Assembly (NCBI GenBank): GCA_020631735.1
Contig: CM036201.1
Coordinates: forward strand, 79,832,502-79,896,501
Reading direction: 5' to 3'
DNA length: 64,000 nt
DNA from: Saccharum officinarum
Taxonomy: Eukaryota; Streptophyta; Magnoliopsida; Poales; Poaceae
Part shown: positions 21,203 to 33,485 of the stretch, in pieces
How positions within the stretch are numbered: position 1 is the first letter of the stretch
How the letters are laid out: each line of letters opens with the position of its first letter
Made by a program: the position numbers and the translations under genes
The notes under the pieces: model-generated
The model's input: only the letters and a program-made list of their open reading frames with translations
Database searches by the model: none
Told to the model about the DNA's origin: nothing

Positions 21203-24187
21203 TGAAGCGCCCCTGGTTAACCAGAAACTCAAATGTGATACAATACTAGTCCCAGGAGGCTAGTAACACATTTATTACATCAGATAGGACTCATTGCAGT
21301 AGTCTCGACAAGCGTGGACAATGAAGACATGCCACGATTAAAAGTAACCACAACATAATACAAGTCCAACAGACCTAGAAAAAGGTCTTGCTAATACATA
21401 TCATCTGATAGATCCCAATGTCACAGGCTTAGTTGGGTCCAGACACGACCTTATTCGTACGCCATGTCAGGATTGAAGTCTGGATCTTCCTCTGTTCAAT
21501 AAAGCAAGGGTGAGTACAAAGTACTCAATAAATCCAACCTTACACTACAGAATGGGATATCAGTATATGCATATGGATAAATCAAGGATAAGGCTTGGTT
21601 TATTTGCATAAAGCTATCTTTTTACACATGTAGGGTTTTATTTTATAAATATATTTGCAAAATACATATATTTTTCATATATAATAGTATTTCTGAAAAA
21701 ATGGTTGATCATAATTTTAGGTGTTGCTGAACCCTCTGTTCCCGCAACATATGGCAGACAACCATTTATTTCCAAAATCATACTCACTCTCATGTTTTCA
21801 CTCATCCCAACCCATCTAGTTGTTGAAACCAAACCATAACTTGTCCGATGCCGCGGACACGTCTATACAGATAAATTTTATACTTTGCAGAGTTTGTACA
21901 CTTTTCCCATAAGTAGAATACCATAACTTAACACCGTCGTATAAGCACAGATCCATCAAAGTCATTACCCTCCATAGCTAAGTAATGGCGCTCACCACGG
22001 GAACATTAAGGCCACATCTCATAATATAATAATTTACAGAGCTCTTTATATTTTATACAATATTCATCAATTTCTATATACATCTCTTAGTGTCCCGTTG
22101 CACACCTGCATCTAGGTGATTGACATACCAACTAGAGAGATTTAGACTAAGCCTTTCCCATGCAAGGCGAGTGGTTGTATGAAAATGAGTTAGGCAAGAT
22201 GAATCATCGACTCAGTCTTTAATCGAGACAAGGCAGATATCTTCATGCTTAACCACAAAAGGTACAAGCCCTAACACCACGGCATTTCACAAAAGGAACA
22301 CCGATCCGCCCCATCTCTAGGGTAATCTCCATCTATAACTTGTTCATTAACCCTTTCATCATACCCACAATTCATTTTCACAACTCACACAGTTTTTCTT
22401 TTAAAATCATTGTATTTGAGAAAACATAGTAATGAGTATCCATGATTAGTATCAAATCCTAAGCATACTAAATAATTATATTTTACAATAGCATATTATT
22501 TGTCCCTAAGTTTGAATAAGACAATTATCAGGTAATATCAATTCAAGGATGGTTATTCAAACGGGTCTTAACTAAGCAGCGAAAATACTTCGTACGTATA
22601 TCGTACATGTAATATTTAAAACGGCTTCTACGAGTTGTGTTTAAAAATAGGATCAATATGCATCAAAGGGGAATAGGCTGGACTTGCCTCCGTCGGCGTC
22701 CTCGGCAAACTCCTGCTGGCAGTCCGGTTCCTCGGCGTCGAACTTGCGGTACTCGCCTCCGACGTCCTCGTTCTCCGGTTCGTTCACTCCGTCAGCTAGA
22801 AGTACCCAACGAGCGCAACAGACAAACAAGCACAAATAAATAATCACATAAATTCAAATGAGCTCTAAAAATCATAAAATTTATATGAGAGATAGATCAT
22901 GATTTAAGATAAATTTAGAAAGAATAATATTTAGAATCGGAGTTGGCATGTGGCTCTGCAAGATGGCTGAATTTTAATCACACGGAAAAGAATAATGCAC
23001 GATTAAGGAATGGGTGATCACGTGGCCATTTGGCTTGGCTGGTAGTGCATGGTGTATACTATGTATGTGCTATTTGGAAGGAGTTGTAGCTTAGGTCTCA
23101 CATGTCATACACACATGCATAGGAAGGGAGAGAGAAAAGCTAGCAAGGGTCTTCTTGTTGCTTCTTGCATGGACGACGTCATGGTTGAGCTCGTGGAGCT
23201 CGGGAGTGGCTCGACACAGGTAAGGGCAAGGAGGGAAGTAAAGAGAACACCACAAGAAGAGTGGAAAGAGCAAGGGGATGCTCATGGGCTGCTCACCTCA
23301 TCGTGCGACGATGGTCGAGCCCGGCTCGTGCGTACGGTCGTATACGGTATACGTGAGACAAGTGAAACGAGAGCAGACAAGCGAGTGGTGAGCTGAGTGT
23401 GCTGCTGTGGGAGAGAAACCAGGCGTGCCTTTTTATAGGCTAGGAAACAAGGATGTGCCACTGGCTTGCTTGCTTGCCTCCAATGGCATCACTGTGGTTG
23501 GATGCTTGGGCGGTGCGGCGCGTAGAGAGTAGATGCTTAGCATGTAAATAGACAGTGCCTAACCTTGCATGGTGGTCGGTGCCTAATTATGCATGGTGGT
23601 CGGTGCCTAATTTGCATGCATGCATGAGCTATCTGTATGTGTGCATATGTGGGTGCACTACTGACACTTGTTTGCTTGTGCTTTGCATGCTAGTGGTATA
23701 TGCATGTTGCCTGTGTGCCTTGCTTGTTTATGTGGTAAATAGTAAATGTGAATATTGCCTCAGTGGGTGTTTTGTCTTGCTTCATTTGTTGCGTATATAC
23801 GAATGTGCTGTGGCCATGCATGGAGAAGAAAGATAGAGGGAAAGGTGGGAGGTGGGACCCATTATCATGGCGGCGTGCGAGCTGCCGCAGTCGGCGAGGG
23901 GGGTCCGAGCGCGGGTGCGTGCTGCGGTGATGGTGGTGGGGTCGGCGCACGCGTCGCTGTCAGGGCATCGGACGAAGCGAGCGAGCGAGAGAGAGAGGGA
24001 TGGGGAACGGGCGGGTGATGTCAATGCCACGGTGCATGATAAATTGAAGAGAGGTAGCTAGGGATGGATATAAAATGGATAAGATTTAGAAGGATATAGA
24101 GCTCAGATGACTTATAGTTTTTGAAATGCATTTGAAAATAATTTTTAACACGAGTGATTTTTGAATGTGAATTTTTGGGATGTTACA
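21203..24187 (-). repeat. Element B 5' LTR (2985 bp)
   Basis: On the minus strand it starts TGTAACATCCC (24187) and ends GGGGCGCTTCA (21203), TG...CA. A TATAAAA box lies on the minus strand at about 23431-23437. Short ORFs within it are not supported as genes. Confidence 0.87.
23431..23438 (-). promoter_or_regulatory. TATA box of element B LTR
   Basis: The minus strand reads CCTATAAAA in a GC-rich context about 750 bases into the LTR in element sense, a plausible U3/R boundary marker. Confidence 0.45.
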
Positions 24188-25535
24188 CTCAGGCTCGAGT
24201 AGATGCTTAGTCCTGCTTTAAACGGTAGAAGTCGGGTGTTTTCCTGTCACCTGTGAGCTATAGGAATATACATATGGCATGGTTGGCTATATTTGCTATC
24301 GTGAAAAAGAACCTGGTACAATTGAATGAAGACCGGCCGGAGGCTTGTAAGGCTGTAGGCTTACAGTGACTCTGTCTGTGTCACTTAAGGACTGATTCTT
24401 GAAGCCTTTCTTTGTCATATTGAACGCATACCTCTCTCTTAGCTGGCCAGACTTGAGTGTCTCTAACTGCGAATCCGAGTAGCTCAACTTAGGTCGGGAG
24501 TTGGTAATTATAAATTACGCCTCGAAAGGGAGCCATAGGCGTGAGTCCAAGGGCAGGTGATTTAAAAGTCCTGATCGTGCTGGCAGAAGGATAATCCCTT
24601 AGAGTGCTAGCGTTGACCAAACCTGCGAAGTTGGTTCCTGAGTTGTACCAAAGGTGACCCACGGCTACCCTTACAAGGTATGCCTGGGTGAGAGTTAGGA
24701 ATACCCCCTCAGCTGAGTTGTAATTCGATTCGAGTCGCCGTCTCTCACCGGTTAGTGAGAACTTGATGGGAGTATCTCCAAAGTAGATACACTAAATAAT
24801 ATGATGGTTCAGGAATGATGATTTGATGATGGCCTTATTATACTGCTATGGTTCATAATGTTTGCTCTTAATAAAGTGAGTGCTCTAGTACAGGTGCTAA
24901 TATAGATGACAGGTTAATGATTATTAACTTGAAGCTAAGCACTAAATGGTTACTATGCTAGGCCAGCTTTTATGCAAATTGGGTCTAGCTAGCTCCACTA
25001 TATATAAGTCTTGCATGATCCTTGGTGTCACTTTATTTCTGATTCTTGTTGGGTATGTCTAGCTGAATACCTTCTCGTACTTAGGGTTTATTTCCCACAT
25101 GTTGCAGATGACCTATTCTATCACGGGTGCTGCAAGTATTGCCTTCTCCCGGCTGGGGATGAAGACTAGGCTATCAGGCACAGTCTCTGCTAGTGTTCTT
25201 ACCTGAGATGCTTTTGTGGGACATGACCTTACTCTGGCAATGCATTTGAACTTATGAAGCCATGTATCGAACTATGTTGCTTTCGCGAAGCAAACTCGGT
25301 TTGTAATATTTTATTTGAACTCCGATGGATGTAATCCGTATGCTACTTGTGAACCATTATAACGAATGATGTGTTGTGTTGAATCACTGTGATCTTGGCT
25401 TGTATGTTGAAAGTTGTTTGAAATCCATCGAGATTTCCGGACTACCGAGGTTATTGGAGCTTAAGTACAGGAATTTGATCACTTCGGTGATTATTTTTGT
25501 ACTTATGTTCTTATAATTTGGTCAGTTCTGTTACA
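24188..25535 (+). mobile_element. LTR fragment D2, same family as D1, opposite orientation; host of element B
   Basis: Bases 24188-24560 align with the reverse complement of 10730-10324. The right end GTTCTGTTACA at 25535 mirrors the TGTAACA start of the family. The left part is cut off by B's insertion at 24187/24188. No primer-binding site follows base 25535, so this is a 3' LTR or a solo LTR. Confidence 0.68.
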
Positions 25536-27422
25536 CCACCCCACCCCCCGAGGCAGCGCCGTTTTCGCTGGTAGCCACGGCGCTGCCGACGCCGCGAAGC
25601 AGCCGCTCCGCCCTCCCGGCTCTGATTCGCGATGCCGGCTCCCCACCCTTCTTCTTCGCATGTCGGCCTCCCTTGACGGTGGCGCCGACCTTGTTGTCTG
25701 CCTGTCCCCGTGCGTTGCAGCGATGCGAGGGGACGTTGCGGGTTGGCGATGAGTTGGAGGCGCCGAATCTAGATGAGGCTGCCACATTCGCGAGGAGGAT
25801 CGCCACGGTGCTGTGTCGGGCTCATCCGCCGTGGCGGGAGTGCGGGAAAGCACGACGATGGTTGGAGGTGAGCCTTTTTCTCAGATTCGAGATCCGTTTG
25901 CGTTGCTGCTTTCTAGGCTTCTAGGGTCTCAGGTGGCAGCTGAATCCTTACATGTGAAGGATCTCTCTTCTCCCTGTTCCTGATATAGAAATCGAATTAT
26001 ATTGGATGCAAAATGAATCATGCTTATTAAAGCTTTATCTTCCCTTCTGATTTTAGTCTTGATTTATTACTATTACTCAGTGCTTGTTGTTCTGCATGAG
26101 TGTAATGTGCAGAGTTATATTTGTGATGCCTCCACTAAAATTTACAAAGAGAATAAAGTAAGACATGACTATTACTCAGATGTGTAACTCTGAAATTTAA
26201 ACTTCAACACCTCATTTCTGGTATGTAGTTGCTGCAAGCAGAAAACTAGAGACCAACAACCAATTGATGATGGCCGAACGCTATTCACCAACGAGCGCTC
26301 GCCAGGAGACCATGGTACAAGCATATGGTGAGCGAGTAAAGCTCCAATATCGAGGTTTGATGTGCGCTTTTGAATAGTGAAGCTAACAAAGTGACAAAAT
26401 TTCAGAGATAACACTTCACTTTTTTCCTTTTGTAGATATCAATGAAACTGAACTTTAGGACATCTAAATATCATTATGCTTCAAAGGAATTTGTTGCAAG
26501 ATCCTTCAACTATCTTTATTAGAATTTGTTTCTATGCAGTTGAATTAAAAGGCTCAATTTTGACTTGTCCCAGAGGTGTCATGTTGGATGGTGTCAGGAG
26601 AAAGGCAGTCAACATGAATCCGTTCTTTTATACCTTAATGCAGTCCTGAGAGGCTGAGACAAGACATTGCATTTTTCGATACAGAGTTGACAAGAGGCCA
26701 TGCAGTTTCTAATCTGTTCAACTGCGGGTTTTGTTCAGATTCGACCTATTATCCTCTGCCGAGAAGGAGAGTAGAGGCAAAGTAGCTATTTGTGTTTCTC
26801 GTACAGAACAAGAAAAAAATCAATGATGGGACTAGCAGGAGGAGCAAGTGAGGTTATGAATTGGATCATGTATTGCTTCGAGTTTTAGAGGAAAATAAAT
26901 AAATAACAAAATGATATGTATTTTTCTCTCATAATATTTGCATTGACATAGTTGGGTTCAGTGTTTTGTTTTTTATGGGGACATACTAATAAACCATCCT
27001 GATAATTGCTGACAATTTTCTGAGGATGTTTATGATATTAGAATAGTCTCCCTTTGCATGATCTGTTATCAAGACCATAATGTTTATAATTACATTTTTC
27101 ATTATAGCATGCTCAACTACTCAACTGGAAGCTAAATGTGCTCCTTTTCCTTTTTCTATCTCTGCAATATGGCAGTGCGATTTAGTGCATTTTGAATAGT
27201 TCAGAGTGAGCTCATTTGTTTGAACAAGAACATATGTCGTGCTGTTTGGGTAATTTGCAGTGAGTTCATTTGGTTTTAGTCCATCCATTTTGGTTACAAT
27301 TTTGAGCCTTTTGCACTGCCTGATGATCGCTAATTCAGTCTTCATCCTGCCATGCAACCCACACAGCATGCTCTGTACCAGCATTCTCACACAAGGGTCG
27401 CGTTACCTGGTTGGGCTTTATG

Positions 27423-27525
27423 ATTGGAACAGTAAGTGAGCTAGCTGGCTTGTGTGATTGGAACATTAAATGCGTTAGCTGGCTTGTGTGATTGGAACAG
27501 TAAGAGAGCATTAGCTGGCTTTCTT
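27423..27525 (+). repeat. 34-bp tandem repeat, 3 copies
   Basis: Units start ATTGGAACA at 27423, 27457 and 27491 and end GCTGGCTT(GTGTG). The copies are imperfect. Confidence 0.9.
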
Positions 27526-27798
27526 AAATTTCATTTCTCAAATTCACATCTGAAATGATGATGTTCAGATGGCAATAAAATTTCTCTTGAGTGATTTTAC
27601 ATGTCGATTGCCTTTTTACCAGTTTATTAATATTCCTTTCTGGGTTGTGGAGCATACGTTTCATTCTTCATAATACCGTGTGTATCTTCTTAACAGGTGC
27701 CTGGATGGAGTAGACTGTCAAACGCATAAGCCCACAATATTTGGTGCCCTTGATACCTGAACAATAGGTTTTTGTTTAACTGGCTTTTGTTTCTTGAT

Positions 27799-27934
27799 AT
27801 TGCAATCAATTAGGTAATTATTTTATGTTGATTACTGGCAAGACAATTATCAAGCCAAACATAACTATTGCAATCAATTAGGTAATTATTTTATGTTGAT
27901 TACTGGCAAGACAATTATCAAGCCAAACATAACT
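27799..27934 (+). repeat. Perfect 68-bp tandem duplication
   Basis: Unit 27799-27866 (starts ATTGCAATCAATTAGG) is repeated without change at 27867-27934, so it is recent. Confidence 0.95.
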
Positions 27935-29602
27935 CCTTGATTACTGTAATTAGTATTAGTTAGTTATGAGGTCAGTAAGTCATATTAGCTTATGGCCCTT
28001 CCATCTTTGCGAAAGTGCTCCACTTATGTCATCCCTGGTTCTTAATCTTAGTTGTTTTCTGAAGCTAATGAAGAACAAAGAGTAGAACATAGAGGGCTGG
28101 CTCTTAGATGTAACATGGAATCTATGTGCATTTTCATAAATGCGTGTTTCTTGTGCTGATTCTGATGGATTTTTATTTTTTTTGAAACCTGACATGGTTT
28201 CTGTAGTCCAAGGGAGGTATTCTACTTCGACATTGCTTGGTGCTTGGAAACTCCCAACATGATTCATTCATGTGTTAAGGATGTAATTCCATAAAATTAA
28301 TTTTTTCACTGCCATTGATCAACTTCTTGTTGTGTTTCATATTTCTTGTTGCAATCCAGCAGCATCTGGAACAATAACATTGTAAATTTGTGATCGTTTG
28401 CTGCTATAGTAAGCTCTACGACAAGTAATACAGACATAAATAACTGTTAAATTCTGTTTGATGTTGTGATAAATAATTTCAAGTAGGTTATCCTTTCATT
28501 TATTGAAGGATAGAAATAAGCAACCTTCTGTTACATGAGTGGCAGGCTTCTTATGTTGCTTCGCGTTATACATTCTTTCTAATTATGCATGTCATAACCT
28601 TGTTTAATTTTTCTTCAAGAAGCTGTATTAGTGTTTGATAATAATTGGCTAAATAGAATCGCAGCAATGCCACATTTCATGTATTTTGCCCACAAAATTT
28701 GCTCGTACATAGGTATTGGGCATGACAAAATTAAGTGGAACAAAACCTTTTTCCTGAACACGTGTTGCTATTTACTTGCAAGTTCATAGAGTTGCCTTGA
28801 TGCTATGCAAAAATGGATCACTCGTGTCATCTTAATAGGTCCCTTCGGACAGCGGCCACAAACAGCACCTAATGATCGAAGCACGATAGAAAACTGGTTG
28901 TTGAGGCCTCCCCTTAGGGAAAGGCTCCGATGATTACATCATTCTCAAAAGGCCTAGTGAACAGTCAGATTAGGTGTCGAATCAGAGTGCCTTGTTATGT
29001 TTCAATGATTTGTAGTTCGTAATCATAAAGCACCTTCTGATCATTTTGATTGGTGAGAATTCTTCAATTAGACCAAGCATCTTGAAAGTTTTGTTGCTCC
29101 CGTTGCAACGCATGGGCACCGCTCGCTCGCGCACACCGACGCGTCCTCTCTCCCTACCCTCGCGCCGCCGCTCCATCACCGCGCTTGCCCACGCCATTGT
29201 GAAAAGAGAATTAAATGATAATAATATAGGATATCATAAAAGGTACTGCTACCATGATTGAGAGATGGTGTATAACATATTAGTGTCTGAATGCTCAGAA
29301 TAATTTTGAGTGTTAAATTAAAATGGCAAAGGACTAGGATTCAATTTTCTAAAGTCCATTCTTGTCGGATCCCCACATGGTACATAATATCTTGCTGACC
29401 TCGGTTGTGACTGTCGCTCGCTCCATGCTAAGGTGGTTGGATACTGTTGTGTTCTCGTAACAACGCCGCGCTCTCCGTGAATGTGTTGATTTCACGAACT
29501 TTTCTTTTTGGTTTAAATGTTGCTTTAATGTCGGTATTTAATTTCACAGTATCATTATCTTATCGTGCGATCCGTGTGTTTTTAGTATAAAGGTTTAGTT
29601 GT

Positions 29603-29631
29603 CCCGTAGCAACACACGGGCATGAACCTAG
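29603..29631 (+). mobile_element. Helitron-like 3' terminus
   Basis: CCCGTAGCAACACACGGG can form a 5-base stem and is followed 7 bases later by CTAG and then T. This matches the hairpin-CTRR-T pattern of plant Helitron 3' ends. No 5' TC end or Rep/helicase was found, so element length is unknown. Confidence 0.4.
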
Positions 29632-30721
29632 TATGGTATAAATGCTGAAGCTTCCTCGACACATGTACCATAATATCTCAGAATTGATAAAGTCATCGTA
29701 AACGTCTCATTATTGGCAAGTACGCACATTGATTATCATTGAAAGAACAGCATTGTGTTAAAATCTAAAAAATGGTGATAACATGAAAAGAACTATTCAA
29801 AAGATGATAACAAAATACTAACACCCGCATCAGATCGAGGACTTTAATGGAGCCCTCTATATGGATACAAACCAACTCAACATTTTTAATTATTGTGTTA
29901 CACACTTGATACGGCTAGATTTGTGATGAAATGTACTATCACCTAATCATAGGTTTATAATCATAACATATATAATAGCTAATAAATAAATGAATGGTCA
30001 AAGTATAATTTAGGAGACAACGTAATGTTAAACTAGACCGGAAGGAGTATATGCTTCTAGCGGTTGGTGCAGTGCAGGGCAGGTTAATTTCGTGGTTTAT
30101 TTGGCCTTGCAAGCTCCTTTTTCCATCTGATGTGCAAGCTGATGAACTCCGGTCTTCCAAAGCTAGCTGCACGCCTGCACCACAAATAAATCCAGCAGAT
30201 GAAGAGCATACTATCCTCCCAGCTTCACAAGGCAAGCCCATCATGAAGAATCGATAGCTCTTCAGTATTGGGAGCTTGAGCTCAGTTATATCTGATACTA
30301 GGAGGATTCTTCGCGCGTTGCCGCGGGTATGAAGGAGGGATATAAATAAGTTATAATGTTAACTAATAAGAATTAGAAGATATATATGTATGGTGTTAGT
30401 AATGCAGGAACATGATATAATATATGTATAGATTTATTAGCATAATCGTGGACATTATATCCATAGTGGATGATGTGTCTCGCTAACGTGGATATCATAA
30501 TTCTTATGCTAGTGAACTTTAATTGCAAATGATAATGGATTACTGAAGTGGACACCTTGCATGTCAAGAGAAATTGTTAGTGGCAAATGATAGTGGACTA
30601 CTGAGGTGGACACCATGTCAAGAGAAATAGCTAGTGGAGTTTTGCTTTATAAGAGTTATAGATTGGTGGTGTAATTTTTACAACAAACAGCCCTTTATGA
30701 ACAGCAAAAAGCTAGCTAGTA
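29632..30721. other. Intergenic, AT-rich
   Basis: No gene supported. A reverse-oriented Helitron-like end (CTAG at 30298-30301, then a CGCGCGTTGCCGCGGG hairpin) points right. An imperfect duplicated segment (GTGGACACC...CATGTCAAGAGAAAT) lies at about 30545-30630. Confidence 0.45.
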
Positions 30722-30978
30722 CTCCATCCGTCTGGAAAAACATGCAATTCTAACACAGTATCATGGTTTAGTATCTCAAGTTCGATTAATTATAGATAAA
30801 GAAATATAAATATTTATGAAATCAAATAAATATCATTAGATTCATTACGAAATATATTTTCTTAATAAATTAATTTGAAGTCATAAATGTGAATAATATT
30901 CACTAAAAATTTGGTTAAACGTAAACTACTTTTGCCGGCATGCAACCCGTAGTTGCATGCTTTCTTGGACAGAGGAAG
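30722..30978 (+). mobile_element. Stowaway (Tc1/mariner) MITE
   Basis: 257 bp with terminal inverted repeats CTCCATCCGTCTGG and CTTGGACAGAGGAAG, flanked by TA on both sides (30720-30721, 30979-30980). The subterminal CATGCAA / TTGCATG match extends the inverted repeat. Confidence 0.85.
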
Positions 30979-31579
30979 TAGCTAGCTGCAACACTGATGT
31001 TAACCATTATACAAAGGGTCAGCATGGCTACCTTTGAAAGGTTGCAAAGTTCTATTTTAGTGTAGGATCTAAATATGGAGAACTGCACTACCCGTCCCCA
31101 AACCTAACTATGCATGTCAGTCTGGTATGAGCCTATGCGTATGAGGTGGGTAAAATTAAATGTGCCTTAAAGGATATGTGCTCTGAGTACATCTAGGCTT
31201 GGATTCGCATTGAGAGGTGAGGCGCCGCTGTCATATAGATGTAAGATGTTCACTCATCAAACTATGAGAAACAAATAAACAAATGCTAGAAAAACTGTAA
31301 AAATATATTACATGCATAACTGAAAATAAATAAAACACACCTATGCAATAATTCATTCATCGTTGTTCAAATTACAAACGAAGAAAAACCATGAAAAACA
31401 CAGGAGAAAAGTTAACCAACTCCCAATGATGAAATAAAGGCCTAAATATTTTGAGGAGAAATTCAGAAACTCCTAATCAGTGTAGTCGTCGACTCCCATT
31501 CCCATGCATAACCATAAACACAGACTCCCTTAGAATTGCTCATCTGAGACTATGATGTCATCAGAGCCACTGCGGCCGT
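30979..31579. other. Spacer and 3' flank of the arabinogalactan gene
   Basis: No ORF is supported. The part next to 31580 is the likely 3' UTR of the minus-strand gene. Confidence 0.4.
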
Positions 31580-32221
31580 CTAGAAAGAAAGCATCGCGGA
31601 GGCGGCGGCCGCAGCCAGCACGGTCGCGGCGACGCCGGTGCCCATGCTAGGGCTGCCGCTCTCGTGATCAGCGGCCGGGCCAGGAGACTCTGCTGGCGAG
31701 TCCGAAGCGTGGGCAGGCTCGGGCGGGCTGTCGGCGGATGCGCCGCCGGCCTCGGCCGTCGACGACGGCTCCTCGGCAGCGCCGCTAGCCTCGCTAGCGG
31801 AAGGTTCTTCGGAGGCGGCACCGCCGCTGCTGCTGTCGGGCGATGCGGCGGCTTCGTCTCCTGACGGAGACGTGGAAGGGCTGGCCGACGAGTCCGTGGG
31901 GGCACCGGTGGGGGCCTTCTCCGACGCGGCGCTCTCGCTGGGTGAGGCGGCGCCGGTCCCGGAGGCGGGCGCCTCGGAAGGCGACGCCTCTGACTTGAAG
32001 GTCGCTGCAGGTGCCTTGGCGGGGGTCGCCTTGGGCGTCGCCGCAGCATTCTCAGGCGACGTCGTGGGAGCCTTCTCGGACTTGTCGGGCGACGTGCTAG
32101 GCGCCTTCGACGGCGTGGAGGCCGAATGCTTCGGCGAGGTAGCCGGGGCCTCCGCGGCGAACGCCACGGCGGCGGAGGCGACGACGACGAGGAAGACGGC
32201 GAAGGCGATAGCGCGAGCCAT
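31580..32221 (-). CDS. Classical arabinogalactan protein (GPI-anchored, 213 aa)
   Basis: Single-exon gene. Residues 1 to about 22 form a signal peptide (MARAIAFAVFLVVVASAAVA then FAAEAP). The body is almost entirely Pro, Ala, Ser, Thr with AP, SP and TP dipeptides (for example ATSPKHSASTPSKAPSTSP), the sites for proline hydroxylation and arabinogalactan addition. The second half is more acidic, rich in Glu and Ser. The hydrophobic tail GVAATVLAAAAASAMLSF fits a GPI-anchor signal. The product should sit at the outer face of the plasma membrane or in the wall and act in growth or signalling. A TATA box lies 90 bases upstream. Family assignment is firm; the exact orthologue is not. Confidence 0.88.
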   Translation of the reverse strand: MARAIAFAVFLVVVASAAVAFAAEAPATSPKHSASTPSKAPSTSPDKSEKAPTTSPENAAATPKATPAKAPAATFKSEASPSEAPASGTGAASPSESAASEKAPTGAPTDSSASPSTSPSGDEAAASPDSSSGGAASEEPSASEASGAAEEPSSTAEAGGASADSPPEPAHASDSPAESPGPAADHESGSPSMGTGVAATVLAAAAASAMLSF

Positions 32222-32308
32222 GGTGCGTGCGTGCCTGTGCTCGCTCGATCGTTTATTCCTGGCTGGTGTGCAGTGTCACGACATGAAAGCTAGCGTTCGC
32301 CGCGAGAG

Positions 32309-32316
32309 CTATATAG
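32309..32316 (-). promoter_or_regulatory. TATA box of the arabinogalactan gene
   Basis: The minus strand reads CCTATATAG about 90 bases before the ATG, giving a short 5' UTR of about 60 bases. Confidence 0.6.
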
Positions 32317-33000
32317 GCGACCACGAAGGAGAGAGTGTGGCGGCGAGAGGAAGAGAACGCGGTCGGTGGTGGCTATGTTTGGGGGTCTCTCTGCGCGCGC
32401 ATCGTGTCGTGCTGCATGCATGGGCTCCTCTCATTTGCATGCGATGTTGTGGCGGTGGCCGGTGGGTGGCGCGCACCATGCGGAGACCCGCGGGGAAATG
32501 GGCGGGTATTTTTGGCCTGTTTGTTTGTGACCGTTGGATCCGCCCTCTTTCAGATCCTGTGGCTGTATGCAGACATGTTTGCGAGCTTGACTAGACTTGA
32601 CCACAGTGCGAGTGTCGCTTCGAGTTTGTGCTTCTGTTTATACTTCCTGGGTGAAATGCAGATACCTTCAAAGCTATCTAGGATGTCCAAGTGCTATATG
32701 TAGGAAGAAATTAAGTAACTCAATACCTCTAGTCCAGTAACAGTGATTCATGAGTTAGGGTTTTTTTTTCTCATAAAGGCACTCAAATAAAGAGTGTCTC
32801 AAATCTGATAACGATGACCACCATTGCCAAGATCCACCATAACCGCCAATACCGACCAGGTTTGATGGTAGGGGATGCCAGAACTCCCAAACCAAAGAAG
32901 ACACCAAATCCACGTGCCTCATCGTTCTAAAACCCACAGTTACTCTTTCATATGCGCATAGAAGCACTAGGCTCCTGTACAAGAGCATTGGTACATACGA

Positions 33001-33147
33001 CAGTGGCGGACGTACGTGTAACCTGTGGGGCCATCTGGCCCCACAGGTTTTGACGAATCTAGTGCAATTTTACTGTAGCATATATGGTTCGGCCCCATAG
33101 CTCCTACTGGCTGGCCCTACAGATTTTAATTCTTGGATCCGCCACTG
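33001..33147. mobile_element. hAT-type MITE (147 bp), family 1
   Basis: Termini CAGTGGCGGA and TCCGCCACTG form a 10-base perfect inverted repeat of hAT type. The flanking 8 bases (ACATACGA, TCTGCCGA) match at only 4 of 8, so the TSD has decayed. It is closely related, in opposite orientation, to 58471-58617, also 147 bp. Confidence 0.8.
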
Positions 33148-33485
33148 TCTGCCGAGGCAGCAGACTTCAGAGAACCAACCCTTGTCGTTCACCAGCCCTA
33201 GGGCAAGCGCCGCTATGACGGGGACAGGATCAAAGTTCTACTGGGCTTGACAGACTCGTCATAAGCCCACATCACGTTACGGCCCATTGGATAGAAGCCC
33301 ACTATCAAACGAACATTCTTGCACCTTCCTCCTCAGCAGGGCCCCCACCTCCACAGCGCCCGCCCCAAGAGTGTCAACTTCAACCCCAGCTCCACCACCT
33401 GCCCCTGCCCCTGCCCGCCGCCCGCCTCCCTCCGCCCACTCGGATCCGGAAAACCCTAACCCTAGGACACCGCCCGGCCGCCGCA

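Larger units (their letters stand above)
14861..24187 (-). mobile_element. Decayed Ty3/gypsy chromovirus B (Tekay/Del-like)
   Basis: The 5' LTR is 21203-24187, with the primer-binding site beside it. Then come an extra ORF region (20149-21059), gag-pol remnants (15174-19787), a polypurine tract (15171-15180) and a 310-base fragment of the 3' LTR (14861-15170) cut by D1. The 310 shared LTR bases (14861-15170 against 23878-24187) differ at about 12 sites by eye, roughly 4%. Pol order RT-RNase H-integrase plus a chromodomain-like C-terminus places it among chromoviruses. Many in-frame stops make it inactive. Confidence 0.9.
25536..29602. other. Intergenic region without a supported gene
   Basis: Bases 25536-25930 are GC-rich and resemble a decayed exon or 5' leader, but hold no convincing ORF; ORFs crossing 25535 are LTR artefacts. 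The remainder is AT-rich with two tandem repeats and isolated CCCGTTGCAACG-type motifs (29099-29116). Coding signals are absent on both strands. Confidence 0.6.

Noticed and set aside
22637..24061. Short ORFs in the 5' LTR of element B
   Set aside because: They lie in LTR sequence and partly repeat in the 3' LTR fragment; compositional artefacts.
10324..25535. D1 and D2 as the two LTRs of one element around B
   Set aside because: They are in opposite orientation; LTRs of one element are direct repeats.
25503..25853. 116-codon minus-strand ORF
   Set aside because: It crosses the D2 LTR end at 25535 and has no recognisable domain.
31872..32594. 240-codon plus-strand ORF antisense to the arabinogalactan gene
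   Set aside because: Mirror of the Ala/Pro/Ser-rich coding sequence; the minus strand has the signal peptide, GPI tail and TATA box.
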